This document shows positions 53,186-61,958 of a stretch of 64,000 nt of DNA, in pieces. The translations under genes were made by a program, and so were the position numbers. Source of the stretch: Maribacter sp. (GTDB lineage: Bacteria > Bacteroidota > Bacteroidia > Flavobacteriales > Flavobacteriaceae); contig JAHENB010000064.1 of NCBI GenBank assembly GCA_024643345.1, positions 62,001-126,000 on the forward strand. The letters run 5' to 3'. A model generated the notes under the pieces. The model was not told where the DNA came from. It did no database searches and saw only the letters and a program-made list of their open reading frames with translations. Position 1 is the first letter of the stretch, and each line of letters opens with the position of its first letter.

Positions 53186-54544
53186 ATGAGTCCGATACTT
53201 ATAAAGACCATACAGTTTTTTTTAAGCCTTTCTATACTGATCGTGCTGCACGAGCTCGGCCATTTTATCCCAGCAAAAATCTTCAAAACTCGGGTAGAAA
53301 AATTTTACCTTTTCTTTGATGTCAAATTTTCCCTCTTTAAAAAGAAAATCGGCGAAACGGTATATGGTATTGGATGGTTGCCCTTGGGCGGTTATGTGAA
53401 AATCGCCGGGATGATCGATGAAAGCATGGATACCGAAGCCATGAAGGAAGCGCCAAAGCCATGGGAATTCAGAAGCAAACCGGCATGGCAAAGATTGATC
53501 ATCATGTTGGGCGGGGTCACGGTAAACTTTGTTCTGGCGGTCATCATCTATATCGGAATGGCATTTGCTTACGGGGACCAGTACATTCCGATGGACAGCC
53601 TTCAAGATGGGGTAAACGTACTTGAAAAAGAGATTGGCGACAAGATCGGGATCCAAACGGGAGATAAGATCCTCGCCGTCGACGGCAATAAAATTGAGGA
53701 CTTCAATGGTGTTTTTATGGAAATCGTAAACGGGAACACCGTAACGATCGAAAGAGATGGCAGCATCATTGAGCAGCAGATTCCAATTGATTTTATTGCC
53801 ACTTTATTGAAGGACGAGGATAAGATCCGTTTTTTAAGTCCTCGTATTCCTTTTGTTGTGGGCGAGGTCTCACCCACTTCCCAAAATAAAGATTCAGGTT
53901 TAAAACCTAAGGATAAGATCGTGGAGATTGCAGGGGAACCGATCACCTACTTCGATCAGGCCAAACCGATCTTAGATCGCTTCAAAGGAGACAAAATAGA
54001 CCTGACCGTGCTTCGCGATAAAGGATCAAGGGCAAAAATTCCTGTGATGATCAGCGATTCGGCCACGATAGGGGTCGCCCTTGGCGGCTTGAGCTATGAA
54101 GATTTGGAGGCCGATGGCATTTTAAGGTTGAAAACCAAAAGCTATTCCTTTTTTGAATCGATACCTGCCGGTATCGACAAAGGCGTTACCACTTTGTCGA
54201 GCTATGTAAAACAACTTAAAAAAATCTTCAACCCCGAAACGGGGGCTTATAAAGGTGTGGGCGGTTTTGCGGCGATCGGCGGCCTTTTCCCGGATACCTG
54301 GAACTGGCCCGCATTTTGGAACACCACTGCCTTCATTTCGATTATTTTGGCCTTCATGAACATCTTGCCCATTCCTGCTTTGGACGGGGGTCACGTGATG
54401 TTCCTACTTTTTGAAATGGTCACGGGACGGAAGCCCAGCGACAAGTTTTTGGAGTATGCCCAAATGACCGGTTTTTTCATTTTGATCCTCCTTTTATTGT
54501 TTGCCAATGGCAATGATCTTTATAAATGGTTGTTTAAACCCTAA
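53186..54544 (+). CDS. rseP: RIP metalloprotease RseP (site-2 protease)
   Basis: 452 residues. Zinc site HELGH at 22-26 in the first membrane helix and the second motif NILPIPALDGGH near residue 393, with one or two PDZ domains between (GDKILAVDGNKIEDF and LKPKDKIVEIAGEPITYF). It cuts membrane-bound substrates such as anti-sigma factors and signal-peptide remnants. The neighbours give no hint of which sigma factor it controls. A tRNA gene follows. Confidence 0.95.
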   Translation: MSPILIKTIQFFLSLSILIVLHELGHFIPAKIFKTRVEKFYLFFDVKFSLFKKKIGETVYGIGWLPLGGYVKIAGMIDESMDTEAMKEAPKPWEFRSKPAWQRLIIMLGGVTVNFVLAVIIYIGMAFAYGDQYIPMDSLQDGVNVLEKEIGDKIGIQTGDKILAVDGNKIEDFNGVFMEIVNGNTVTIERDGSIIEQQIPIDFIATLLKDEDKIRFLSPRIPFVVGEVSPTSQNKDSGLKPKDKIVEIAGEPITYFDQAKPILDRFKGDKIDLTVLRDKGSRAKIPVMISDSATIGVALGGLSYEDLEADGILRLKTKSYSFFESIPAGIDKGVTTLSSYVKQLKKIFNPETGAYKGVGGFAAIGGLFPDTWNWPAFWNTTAFISIILAFMNILPIPALDGGHVMFLLFEMVTGRKPSDKFLEYAQMTGFFILILLLLFANGNDLYKWLFKP

Positions 54545-54557
54545 ATGCCTTTTTTTA

Positions 54558-54588
54558 TTTGGGGTAAATAAAAAATAAATTATATTTG
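54558..54588 (+). promoter_or_regulatory. Promoter of tRNA-Asn
   Basis: TTTG (54558-54561), 19 bases, TATATTTG (54581-54588): full-consensus Bacteroidota promoter, 34 bp upstream of the tRNA. Confidence 0.8.
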
Positions 54589-54622
54589 CACCCGCTAAAT
54601 AGCTGCTTTGGCAGCCTATTAT

Positions 54623-54696
54623 TCCTCCTTAGCTCAGTTGGTTAGAGCATCTGACTGTTAATCAGAGGGTCCTTGGTTCGAGCCCAAGAGGAGGAG
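54623..54696 (+). tRNA. tRNA-Asn (anticodon GTT)
   Basis: 74 nt cloverleaf: acceptor TCCTCCT (54623-54629) pairs with AGGAGGA (54689-54695), discriminator G at 54696. The D arm has AGCTCAGTTGGTTAGAGC, the anticodon arm CTGACTGTTAATCAG with GTT at 54657-54659, and the T arm TTGGTTCGAGCCCAA. CCA is not encoded. It marks the left edge of the AT-rich accessory stretch. Confidence 0.97.
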
Positions 54697-54707
54697 CATT
54701 GAATATC

Positions 54708-54737
54708 AAAGGGTTACAGAAATGTAGCCCTTTTTTA
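54708..54737 (+). terminator. Terminator after tRNA-Asn
   Basis: AGGGTTAC (54710-54717), a 6-base loop, and GTAGCCCT (54724-54731) form an 8-bp stem with one G-U pair, followed by five further Ts (six in total at 54731-54736). It ends the tRNA transcript and overlaps the stop codon of the convergent NTF2-like gene. Confidence 0.85.
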
Positions 54738-55235
54738 TTTTCTCGGTTCAGTTTTATTGAACATATATCGGGCAATTTTCCATTCGCCATCTACCTTTTC
54801 AAACACAAAAAGTTCTCTGTTTGCTTCAGGTGCCTCAGCTCCATTTGCTTGAATTTTAACCGTTCCCTTTGAAGAGGTTACCGCAAATGCCATGTTTCCT
54901 TCCACTTCGATTTCTTCAATGAAGAACTCAATGTTCAGTTGAATTTGGGAGAAGACATACTCGTAAGATTTCAGGATACCTTCCGAGCCAATTCCTGATG
55001 GAGCTTCCGTTGGCATAAATATTCCATCTTTGGCGTAAAGTGATTGGGCCAATTTTGCATCTGAAGTGTTCAATGACTTTTCATATTGACCTAATAGGGC
55101 TTCTATTTTCTGTTTTTCTTGCTTTTCCATGATTTCCATGTTTTCTGTTGAATTATTCGTTGATTCTTGATTACGGTTTTCGTTGCAGGAAGCCATAATT
55201 GTTATGGCAAACACCGCTATTACTATTTTTTTCAT
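54735..55235 (-). CDS. NTF2/SnoaL-like lipoprotein
   Basis: 166 residues from ATG 55235, which opens a lipoprotein signal (VIAVFAITIMASC, Cys about residue 17); codons upstream overlap the NmrA gene and lack a signal. A DUF4440/SnoaL-type fold follows: KIEALLGQYEKSLNTSDAKLAQSLYAKDGIFMPT, then ELFVFEKVDGEWKIARYMFNKT. Members bind small ligands or act as isomerases and hydrolases. It lies 1 bp after the NmrA-like reductase gene, so the two are one unit. Confidence 0.85.
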   Translation of the reverse strand: MKKIVIAVFAITIMASCNENRNQESTNNSTENMEIMEKQEKQKIEALLGQYEKSLNTSDAKLAQSLYAKDGIFMPTEAPSGIGSEGILKSYEYVFSQIQLNIEFFIEEIEVEGNMAFAVTSSKGTVKIQANGAEAPEANRELFVFEKVDGEWKIARYMFNKTEPRK

Positions 55236-55236
55236 T

Positions 55237-56118
55237 TTAAAGTGCGTTTTGTTTGATCCATGCATTCAGTGGCGTAAACTGCTCTGAGGAAATTTCTTTA
55301 GCCAATTGTATGTGGTGATCAGAATTTGGCCCCATGTAAGTATGAGACTCAAAATAGGCCAACATCCGGGCAATTTCTCCTGCTCCCTCGAAGAAGCCAG
55401 AAAATACTTCTATTGGTACCTGGTTAAAGCTGTACTCTTTTCCATTTGCCTTGAAAATATCCAAAACATCATTGAAGCTGTTCAGTTCGGTAGCCAATGA
55501 TAAATAACTACCATTTCCCACCTTTTGAGGATTTAAGAATGCCCCTGCAACTACTTTCCCCAAGTCGTTAATGTCTGACATGTGGATCACCTTTTTGGCT
55601 GGGTCGATCGGTAGCGTCCAACCAATTGACCCGTCTTGTTGCTGTTGCGCCGCTAACTGTCCAGTGAAGTTTTGAAAGTAAAAAGGTGGTTGAACAAACG
55701 TGTGGTTTGCGAAACCTGCATTTTTCACCAATTCATCAACCTTGGCTTTTCCCGTAAAATGAGGGACGTCAAAATTCCCGCCACTTATTTCTTCAACGTT
55801 TGGAAGCGTTGACCAAACAAAATGATTGACACCAGCGTCTTTGGCCGCCTGAATGGCTATCGTTCCCTGGGCAATTTCGTCTGCACCTTCCCAAAAGTTG
55901 GTAACCGCAAAAACACCGTGAGCATCTTTGAAAGCATTGGTTAATGATTTAAGGTCCATTAAATCTCCATGCACCACTTCCTCAGCCTTACCTTGATATT
56001 TATTAGGGTTACGGGTTATGGCTCTTACTTTGAAAGAACCTTCTTTTCTAAGAGCATTTACTACTCCTTTACCTTGTGAGCCGGTCGCGCCAACAACCGC
56101 AATTATTTTCTTTTCCAT
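55237..56118 (-). CDS. NmrA/NAD(P)H-binding family protein
   Basis: 293 residues. The Rossmann fold opens with IIAVVGATGSQGKGVVNALRKE, the NmrA-type GxxGxxG motif, and continues with AITRNPNKYQGKAEEVVHGDLMD. These atypical short-chain reductases act as NAD(P)H sensors or quinone/aldehyde reductases. A CATCTTTG box lies about 30 bp upstream. The next gene upstream is a Crp/Fnr regulator 95 bp away, which may control it. Confidence 0.88.
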   Translation of the reverse strand: MEKKIIAVVGATGSQGKGVVNALRKEGSFKVRAITRNPNKYQGKAEEVVHGDLMDLKSLTNAFKDAHGVFAVTNFWEGADEIAQGTIAIQAAKDAGVNHFVWSTLPNVEEISGGNFDVPHFTGKAKVDELVKNAGFANHTFVQPPFYFQNFTGQLAAQQQQDGSIGWTLPIDPAKKVIHMSDINDLGKVVAGAFLNPQKVGNGSYLSLATELNSFNDVLDIFKANGKEYSFNQVPIEVFSGFFEGAGEIARMLAYFESHTYMGPNSDHHIQLAKEISSEQFTPLNAWIKQNAL

Positions 56119-56213
56119 CTTAAAATGTTTTTAGAGTTTAACAACAGTACAAAGATGGAGGAGGCGAACCGCATTCACATATAAGGTAGTTTAAGAAAGA
56201 GCCTTAATGTAGA

Positions 56214-56795
56214 TTAAGATTTGGCGATCTTTTTTCGGATGGTACTCAGGAACTCGGGGGTTACGCCCAAATAAGAGGCTATCTGAACATTTGAAATGCG
56301 ATTGAAGAAGTATGGGTAACGTTCAACGAAACTAAGGTATCGTTCTTCGGCAGTAGAACTAATGTTTTGTAGTATTCTATTCTGTAGCTTAACCATTGCA
56401 TTCTCGGCAAGTACCCTGAAAATTCTATTGAATTTGGGATAATCTACAAACAGGTTCAGCTGGTCTTCTTTAGTAACTTGGAGAACAACAGAGTTTTCTA
56501 TGGCTTCTATATATAGCCTACTGGGTTTCTCTGAATGAAAACTCCCAATGTCTCCAATCCACCAATTTTCTATCGCAAACTGAAGGTTGTGTTCTTTTCC
56601 ATTGGGGTCAACCATATACATTTTAAAGCATCCTTCTAAAACAAAGGTATTATGCCTGCAAACATCACCTTCTTGGAGAATGAATTGCCTTCTTTTAACT
56701 CTTTTCTCTTTGAAAACTTTTTCCACAACAAACCTTTCTTCTTCGTTTAACGGAAGATGATTTTCAAAATAGTCTATTAATGGTTTTGTCGTCAT
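56214..56795 (-). CDS. Crp/Fnr-family transcriptional regulator
   Basis: 193 residues. A cNMP-binding-like beta-roll occupies residues about 20-130 (RRQFILQEGDVCRHNTFVLEGCFKMYMVD); the C-terminal helix-turn-helix is short (ISNVQIASYLGVTPEFLSTIRKKI). There are no Fe-S Cys clusters of the Fnr type. Flavobacterial members mostly have unknown signals. Its start is 11 bp from palindromic element A, and the reductase-NTF2 pair lies downstream. Confidence 0.9.
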   Translation of the reverse strand: MTTKPLIDYFENHLPLNEEERFVVEKVFKEKRVKRRQFILQEGDVCRHNTFVLEGCFKMYMVDPNGKEHNLQFAIENWWIGDIGSFHSEKPSRLYIEAIENSVVLQVTKEDQLNLFVDYPKFNRIFRVLAENAMVKLQNRILQNISSTAEERYLSFVERYPYFFNRISNVQIASYLGVTPEFLSTIRKKIAKS

Positions 56796-56805
56796 TTTTT
56801 AAATT

Positions 56806-56942
56806 CGATACAACTGTCTTGGCTATGATTTCGGCGTGCTTTTTGCCTAGAAACGTTTAAGCCATTTTTGATTTATCTAAATGTAGGAAATTCTCAGGAA
56901 GTTCTATCGGCGCGCTGGATTATAGCCATTATTGCGGTGTCG
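56806..56942 (-). repeat. attC-like imperfect palindrome A (3' of the S41 peptidase gene)
   Basis: 137 bp. Ends CGATACAAC (from 56806) and GGTGTCG (to 56942) are roughly inverted; the arms share GGCTAT/ATAGCC and GCG-rich segments, and the centre forms TAGGAAATTC, TCAG, GAAGTTCTA (56884-56906). Its right end is 3 bp from the S41 stop codon. Confidence 0.55.
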
Positions 56943-56945
56943 TTT

Positions 56946-58364
56946 TTATTCGCTCTTAAGCTCGTTAATAGCTTGTAAAATATTCTGTTTGTCCTTTTCT
57001 AAATTGTTGGCTACACTTCTAAAAAATGTCTGCCTATCCTCTGGATAATTCAGTTCAAAATCTACAGGGACTCCAATGTTTTCGTAACACTTGTCATTAA
57101 TATCTGCATAAACTTCATTTGATACTGAATAGTACCATCCGTTTGGCAATGTTTTTTCCAAAGCATCTGAAATTGCTCCATTTGTATGAGAACCAATACG
57201 CTTGAAATGATTTAACTCCATAGAACTCAAGGCCATCATATCAGTAGCACTTGCAGATTGTTGGGAAGTCAACAAATAAACTGGTTTTGTATATGGATTT
57301 TTCGCGGGTTCCAAATATATTGGTGTTTTTTTAGTATAACCTTTATTATATCTTGCTTTTTTTGAAGCAATCTGTTTTCTATCTGAATTAAAGCGTCTCA
57401 ATACTTCCAGTCCTACTTCGTCTTGTCCGCCACCATTAAAACGAACATCTAAAATCATGAAGTCAGTTGTCCAAAGGTCTTTCATTACGTTATCCATAAT
57501 AGAACTAATTCCGTCGACCTCCATTTGAACTTGTTCAGCGTAATTAAGTTTGTCAAATTCATCAGCATAAGTTGAAACAAAGCCGTTTTCTTTGACAAGA
57601 CTATCATTTAAATTTATTTCTGCATATAACCACATCGATTTGATTTGAATGTACCCAATATTATCCGCCATTTTTCCCCATTTGATTAGCCAAGAATCTT
57701 TTGTGAGATTTTCTTTAAGATGATGTTCTGCGACAAGATTTGCAATAACAAAATCACCATATTCTTTTAGTTGCTCCTCATTTGTGCTATCAACAATCTG
57801 ATTCTCCGCTAAATTATAAACTTCATCAGTCGGTTCAACTAGACCGTGGTTATCATTTAAAGCATCAATCATTTCTTGCATAACTAAATACAATTCAACA
57901 TCTGTACTGTTCGATTTAATTTTTACTTTTGAAATTTTATAAAGACTATCCCATTTTATACCATTCAGCTCAAAATATGCGTAATGGCTTTTGTATGTTT
58001 CTGAAAATACTTCGAAGTTAAGTATGGGGCTATTAACATCACTTATTTCTTGTTTGCATAAATCTGGAAATTTGTTTGTTCTTGTATAATAATAAATACT
58101 ATATCCTCTTGTCACCGAAAGTGTATCATTTGCTAACTCGATTGAATTTTTAACATCGGAAATGTCGCCCTGTTTTGAAGGCAAACACGAAACACTCGTT
58201 ATATCGAAATACTCATACTTGAGAGAATCTATTTTTAGTATTTTTCCATAGCCAACTGACTCCCAAATCCCCTCAATTGAATCGTTTTTTTGGTCATTTG
58301 GGTTGCAGGCATTTACCAGATATAAAATTATTAAAAGAAAGAAAAGTGTAGACTTTATTCTCAT
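56946..58364 (-). CDS. S41-family peptidase lipoprotein
   Basis: 472 residues. Lipoprotein signal ending at Cys 20 (LLIILYLVNAC). The N-terminal part (about 30-180) is unassigned; the S41 catalytic core starts near IGYIQIKSMWLYAEI, with DFMILDVRFNGGGQDEVG and the nucleophile region LLTSQQSASATDMMALS, in which the Ser before Ala-Thr-Asp is the expected catalytic residue. Related to C-terminal processing and tricorn-like peptidases. The palindrome at its 3' end and its AT-rich codons differ from the first 54 kb. Confidence 0.87.
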   Translation of the reverse strand: MRIKSTLFFLLIILYLVNACNPNDQKNDSIEGIWESVGYGKILKIDSLKYEYFDITSVSCLPSKQGDISDVKNSIELANDTLSVTRGYSIYYYTRTNKFPDLCKQEISDVNSPILNFEVFSETYKSHYAYFELNGIKWDSLYKISKVKIKSNSTDVELYLVMQEMIDALNDNHGLVEPTDEVYNLAENQIVDSTNEEQLKEYGDFVIANLVAEHHLKENLTKDSWLIKWGKMADNIGYIQIKSMWLYAEINLNDSLVKENGFVSTYADEFDKLNYAEQVQMEVDGISSIMDNVMKDLWTTDFMILDVRFNGGGQDEVGLEVLRRFNSDRKQIASKKARYNKGYTKKTPIYLEPAKNPYTKPVYLLTSQQSASATDMMALSSMELNHFKRIGSHTNGAISDALEKTLPNGWYYSVSNEVYADINDKCYENIGVPVDFELNYPEDRQTFFRSVANNLEKDKQNILQAINELKSE

Positions 58365-58432
58365 AATATTTTTGTTGAATTCTACGCTATAGATTCTATA
58401 TTTTGATAAATGTTACAGCTTTTGTCAAAATG

Positions 58433-58495
58433 CACCACAACGTCTAGGCTATGTGCAGTGTCCCTTAGAGCATTGCGTATAGGTGTTGTTGGGTG
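58433..58495 (-). repeat. attC-like imperfect palindrome B (3' of the carbohydrate-binding-like gene)
   Basis: 63 bp, the short form: CACCACAACGTCTAGG at the left and the inverted relative TAGGTGTTGTTGGGTG at the right, with no long inner hairpin. The right end is 4 bp from the stop codon of the gene at 58500. Confidence 0.5.
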
Positions 58496-58499
58496 TAGT

Positions 58500-59075
58500 T
58501 TATTCCTTTTCAATTCGTATATCATCAATCCAAAAAGTTCCTGCTTTCAATATGTTTACTTCAAGTCTAATTTGGTCAAATTCTTTTGATATAGGGACTT
58601 CATATTCATATTGCGTCCAGTCATTGATTTGTTCGCTGGTTTGTAAAAGCGTTTTCATGTCCCCAGTTTTTGGTGCGACTCCACCAGCCATTACACGAAA
58701 TTCAGATTCTTTATTCTTAATCCAAAAACTCAACTTATAAGTGATTCCTTGTTCAGCATCAAATTGATTTGTGAAACCTGGTGAACCCCAACCGCCATTA
58801 GAAGAACATTCTTCTACCTCAAATTTTAGGGACTGTTTGCCTTCTTTAAATTCTTCTTTGTCAAGAATAATTTCAAATTTTCCATTGGGTACAGTATTAG
58901 GTGTGTACATAAGCCAATTTACAGGAATCCCATTCTTTGTCACTTCAAATCCACCATTCATCCCTGCAGATTCATCTTTTATATGCTCGCTCATTTGATT
59001 ACAACTACCAAGCATCAATAGTGAGAATAGAGTTATTAAAAAACCGAATTTGCTCTTTAATTTTAGTGTTTCCAA
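58500..59075 (-). CDS. Lipoprotein with carbohydrate-binding-like beta-sandwich
   Basis: 191 residues from a TTG at 59075, the only start before an in-frame stop. Lipoprotein signal ending at Cys 25 (LITLFSLLMLGSC). The mature part has the jelly-roll pattern of CBM-like modules: NGGFEVTKNGIPVNWLMY, KEGKQSLKFEVEE, YKLSFWIKNKESEFRV, TFWIDDIRIEKE. There is no catalytic domain, so binding of a glycan or another surface ligand is the likely role. It sits between two palindromes (B and C). Confidence 0.75.
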   Translation of the reverse strand: METLKLKSKFGFLITLFSLLMLGSCNQMSEHIKDESAGMNGGFEVTKNGIPVNWLMYTPNTVPNGKFEIILDKEEFKEGKQSLKFEVEECSSNGGWGSPGFTNQFDAEQGITYKLSFWIKNKESEFRVMAGGVAPKTGDMKTLLQTSEQINDWTQYEYEVPISKEFDQIRLEVNILKAGTFWIDDIRIEKE

Positions 59076-59091
59076 ATCTATTGTTTTAATT

Positions 59092-59223
59092 ACACCAAAC
59101 GGTTATGCCATGAGTAGTTGCGTGGGTTAACACTTAATTTTACAAGTACACACCAAACTGAAAATCCTCCCGGATTTTCAGAAGTAGTAGAGAACAAGCA
59201 ATTACCTATAGCAATTGTTATGC
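59092..59223 (-). repeat. attC-like imperfect palindrome C (3' of the first DUF6090 gene)
   Basis: 132 bp. Minus-strand ends TAACGAAAGCATAAC on the gene side and GTTTGGTGT on the other. Inner perfect hairpin CTGAAAATCC, TCCC, GGATTTTCAG at 59158-59181. Arms share GTAGTTGC/GCAATTAC. Confidence 0.6.
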
Positions 59224-59287
59224 TTTCGTTATTTATCAGGATTAATTACAAAATTGTGGGCTTTTGTTTTTTTATTAATTGTAAACT

Positions 59288-60052
59288 TTATCGTCTTCTT
59301 TTTAAAAGTTCTTTATTTATTTTGAAAAACAAAGATTTTGATTTTATTAATAAATCTTCAAAGTGCCCAATCAAATAACCATGCTTGATATAATAATTTA
59401 TTTGCGTGTCTTCAATGAGTTTGAAGGATTCTGAGTTGGGGTCATTTATAAATTTCCAATCTGTCCCTTCAAATAACCTTTTTTCATCATATAAATCAGG
59501 GACATAATATTTTGAGCCAACACTTGCTGATTTACTGAATATTTCTCTAGCAGTAAAATTGTTGATTTCAATAAAATGGTCAGCTGCAATCTGATATTCG
59601 CGATATAAATCAAGTATTTCTATTTTTAAACTGTCATTTTGAAATATATTTGTTAATCCAGTGTTTTTCAATTCCTCATAAGTACTTGTCTGCATCACTA
59701 AACTTTCCGTAACAAAGCTTTGTAAAAAATATAATTGTTTGAATTCCTCTTCTGTTTTTTGAACATTATATAATTGATGGACAAATTCATAAATCTTAGC
59801 TCTTTCACCTTTTAAGTATTGCATCTTATTTTCTAGATATAAAGTGTCCTTTGCAAGATCATTTTTGAGTCTGACTAAATAAGTCAATTCAATTTTTTCT
59901 GCTTTTCTATTCTCATTCCAGTTATTAATATTTAATGCAATCAAAATCCCAATCACCACAAGGATAATTTCACCAAAAGCATACATTAGGTATTTGCTTA
60001 ATTTATTTTCTGAAACTAGATTTTTACGAATTTCTCTAAAGAATTTAATCAT
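59288..60052 (-). CDS. DUF6090 family protein, copy 1
   Basis: 254 residues. The N-terminal 45 residues are the family hallmark: MIKFFREIRKNLVSEN, then a membrane helix with GEIILVVIGILIALNI and NNWNE. The rest is a cytoplasmic or periplasmic helical domain that differs strongly between copies. The family is flavobacterial and of unknown function. It overlaps copy 2 by 4 bp (ATGA), so the pair is translated together and shares one 3' palindrome. Confidence 0.8.
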   Translation of the reverse strand: MIKFFREIRKNLVSENKLSKYLMYAFGEIILVVIGILIALNINNWNENRKAEKIELTYLVRLKNDLAKDTLYLENKMQYLKGERAKIYEFVHQLYNVQKTEEEFKQLYFLQSFVTESLVMQTSTYEELKNTGLTNIFQNDSLKIEILDLYREYQIAADHFIEINNFTAREIFSKSASVGSKYYVPDLYDEKRLFEGTDWKFINDPNSESFKLIEDTQINYYIKHGYLIGHFEDLLIKSKSLFFKINKELLKRRR

Positions 60053-60801
60053 TTTTCGTATTTATTAAGTTCCAATTGAATTGTGTCCCTGACGGTGATA
60101 AGTGATGATTTATATCCTTTATACATGAGCGCAATTTCATACCAATTGTAAGACTGATCTGAAATTTGATTAACAAAAATAACGTCATTTGCCATAGCTT
60201 CAAAGTCATATGTTGTGCTGACCGTAGTAGTATCTGTATCTACGTTTTCAACCCGGTAACGAATGTGTTTGTGAAATAATTCGGCATTAATTTTATAAGC
60301 ATCATGGTTACTTTGGTTCACTTCCATGATAAATTCTCGTGTGGATGCCAAATCAGAAAATTTACTTCTAAGCCATTGATTTTTTATGAGACCTAAATCT
60401 CCTGAGCTCGACATTTCATTTACTGTGTTAAAATCCGAAATGGTTATTTGAAATTGATAATATTCTTTTAAGTACCTATTGAAAACTTCTTGTTGTGACG
60501 GTAAAATTTCATGTGCTTCTAAAGCATCCAAGACTACTGTAGCGTACTTTTGTTTACGCTCTGTGTCCACTATAGAATAATCTGATTCAGTTATAGACGT
60601 ATTTATATCATCCTGGAGTCTTTGCAAATAATTATATGACTTGCTATTTATTTTTCGTTCTTCATTCCAATTATTGATTTGAAGTGCAATCAAGATTCCT
60701 ATTACCACAAGTATAATTTCCCCTATAGCATATTTAAAATACTTCCCAGTTTTGTTTTCCATAAGCAAGTTTTGGCGAATTTTTCTAAAGAATTTTATCA
60801 T
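60049..60801 (-). CDS. DUF6090 family protein, copy 2
   Basis: 250 residues with the same N-terminal module (MIKFFRKIRQNLLMENK, GEIILVVIGILIALQINNWNE) and a divergent C-terminal helical part (SYNYLQRLQDDINTSITESD; many Tyr, Asp and Asn residues). It is the upstream gene of the overlapping pair with copy 1. Its ATG lies 25 bases from GTTGTGC of palindrome E, a spacing shared with copies 3 and 4 (24 bases). Confidence 0.8.
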   Translation of the reverse strand: MIKFFRKIRQNLLMENKTGKYFKYAIGEIILVVIGILIALQINNWNEERKINSKSYNYLQRLQDDINTSITESDYSIVDTERKQKYATVVLDALEAHEILPSQQEVFNRYLKEYYQFQITISDFNTVNEMSSSGDLGLIKNQWLRSKFSDLASTREFIMEVNQSNHDAYKINAELFHKHIRYRVENVDTDTTTVSTTYDFEAMANDVIFVNQISDQSYNWYEIALMYKGYKSSLITVRDTIQLELNKYEK

Positions 60802-60826
60802 TGGTGTATTGGTTGGTTGTAATGAA

Positions 60827-60949
60827 GCACAACGGCTCGGCTATGAGTAGTTGCCTGGTTTGACGACTAATCTAGTAAACAAATCACAGATAGAAAATCC
60901 CAGCAGAATTTTCGTAAGTCGGCAATGGACTAGTAATTAATTATGCACG
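60827..60949 (-). repeat. attC-like imperfect palindrome E (3' of DUF6090 copy 3)
   Basis: About 123 bp. Plus-strand left end TAATGAAGCACAACG; the right end is degenerate (TATGCACG, followed by TTCGTTA). Inner hairpin GAAAAT, CCCAGCAGA, ATTTTC at 60893-60913; arms GTAGTTGCC and GGCAATGGAC. Confidence 0.6.
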
Positions 60950-61003
60950 TTTTTAGGCCTTCGTTAATTCTAATCTATACTCTATTCACTTCCCATTAAG
61001 ATA

Positions 61004-61798
61004 CTAGTGCTGGCTAATTTCCAACGCTATTTCCTTAAGCACATTATCGGCCTCTTTCTTACTTCCTGTAGCTCCCAACATCCTCCAATATGCACTACCC
61101 TGAACTAATCTTAATCTGACAATCATGGCGGGATCATTTTTGATAACCTCAATTGGATCACTTAACATGGGTAAATCCCCCATTAGTATTTGATAGTTAT
61201 CCCTGACATAATTGTTTAATTCATCAAGACTGCCACGACTTGCTCCCACATCATCCCCCCCGAAGAACCAATCCAGACCACTATAATAGTCGCTCAAAAG
61301 GTTTTTCAATTTCTGATTCTGAAGTTGAGAATAGATGCCTGCATTCTTAAATTCTTCCATTGCATAATAATTAACAACCATCTTTCTAGGTCGATTTATC
61401 CATGTAAATGTTTTGATATTAAAATCTACATTAAATGTATCGGGAATAGCGCCTTTCCATATCTGTGGGCCATTAAGTTTTCGCAAGGCGATGTCTGTTT
61501 CACTAGTATCGGCTTCAACAAGTTTTAGCAATTGATTCAATGACTTATACCTGAAATCATTATTGATTTCGATTTCGTTTAAAAGTTCATAGTCTTTTTT
61601 GATGGCAGTGGTAAGGTTTTCAAGATTTAACTTTATTTCCTTTCGTAGAATTTTATTTTCATTCCGATTATTAATTTGCAGTGCAATTAGAATCCCAATA
61701 ACTACCAGCAAAACTTCACCAACAGCATAGAGTAGATATTTACTGAACTTGTTTTCAGTTAATAGTTTTTGTCGAATTTTTCTAAAGAATTTTATCAT
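61004..61798 (-). CDS. DUF6090 family protein, copy 3
   Basis: 264 residues, same N-terminal module (MIKFFRKIRQKLLTENK, GEVLLVVIGILIALQINN) but with NNRNE instead of the usual NNWNE after the helix. The C-terminal part carries charged helices (LRKEIKLNLENLTTAIKKDYELLNEIE) unlike the other copies. It has its own palindrome on each side (E at its 3' end, F upstream). Confidence 0.8.
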   Translation of the reverse strand: MIKFFRKIRQKLLTENKFSKYLLYAVGEVLLVVIGILIALQINNRNENKILRKEIKLNLENLTTAIKKDYELLNEIEINNDFRYKSLNQLLKLVEADTSETDIALRKLNGPQIWKGAIPDTFNVDFNIKTFTWINRPRKMVVNYYAMEEFKNAGIYSQLQNQKLKNLLSDYYSGLDWFFGGDDVGASRGSLDELNNYVRDNYQILMGDLPMLSDPIEVIKNDPAMIVRLRLVQGSAYWRMLGATGSKKEADNVLKEIALEISQH

Positions 61799-61822
61799 TG
61801 ATTAGTGATTGGTCATAATGAA

Positions 61823-61953
61823 GCACAACGTTTTGTATATGAGCTGTGGCGCGCCTCGGCACGATTCTTTTCAGATAAAAACTGGCTTTGGAAAATCCTG
61901 CGAATTTTCCAAGTGGGGACTGACCAAGCCATAGCTTATATAAGGTGTTGTGC
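61823..61953 (-). repeat. attC-like imperfect palindrome F (3' of DUF6090 copy 4), best-conserved copy
   Basis: 131 bp between GCACAACG (61823) and GTTGTGC (to 61953). In the minus strand it reads TAACGAAAGCACAAC to GTTGTGCTTCATTA, and the TAA is the stop codon of copy 4. Inner hairpin TTGGAAAAT, CCTGCGA, ATTTTCCAA (61888-61912, nine perfect pairs); second-level arms GTATATGAGC and GCTTATATAA. Confidence 0.7.
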
Positions 61954-61958
61954 TTTCG

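Noticed and set aside
54623-54696. Direct repeat of the tRNA-Asn 3' end as an attachment site
   Set aside because: I looked for a second copy of the tRNA 3' sequence to the right edge and saw none, so an integration event cannot be delimited here.
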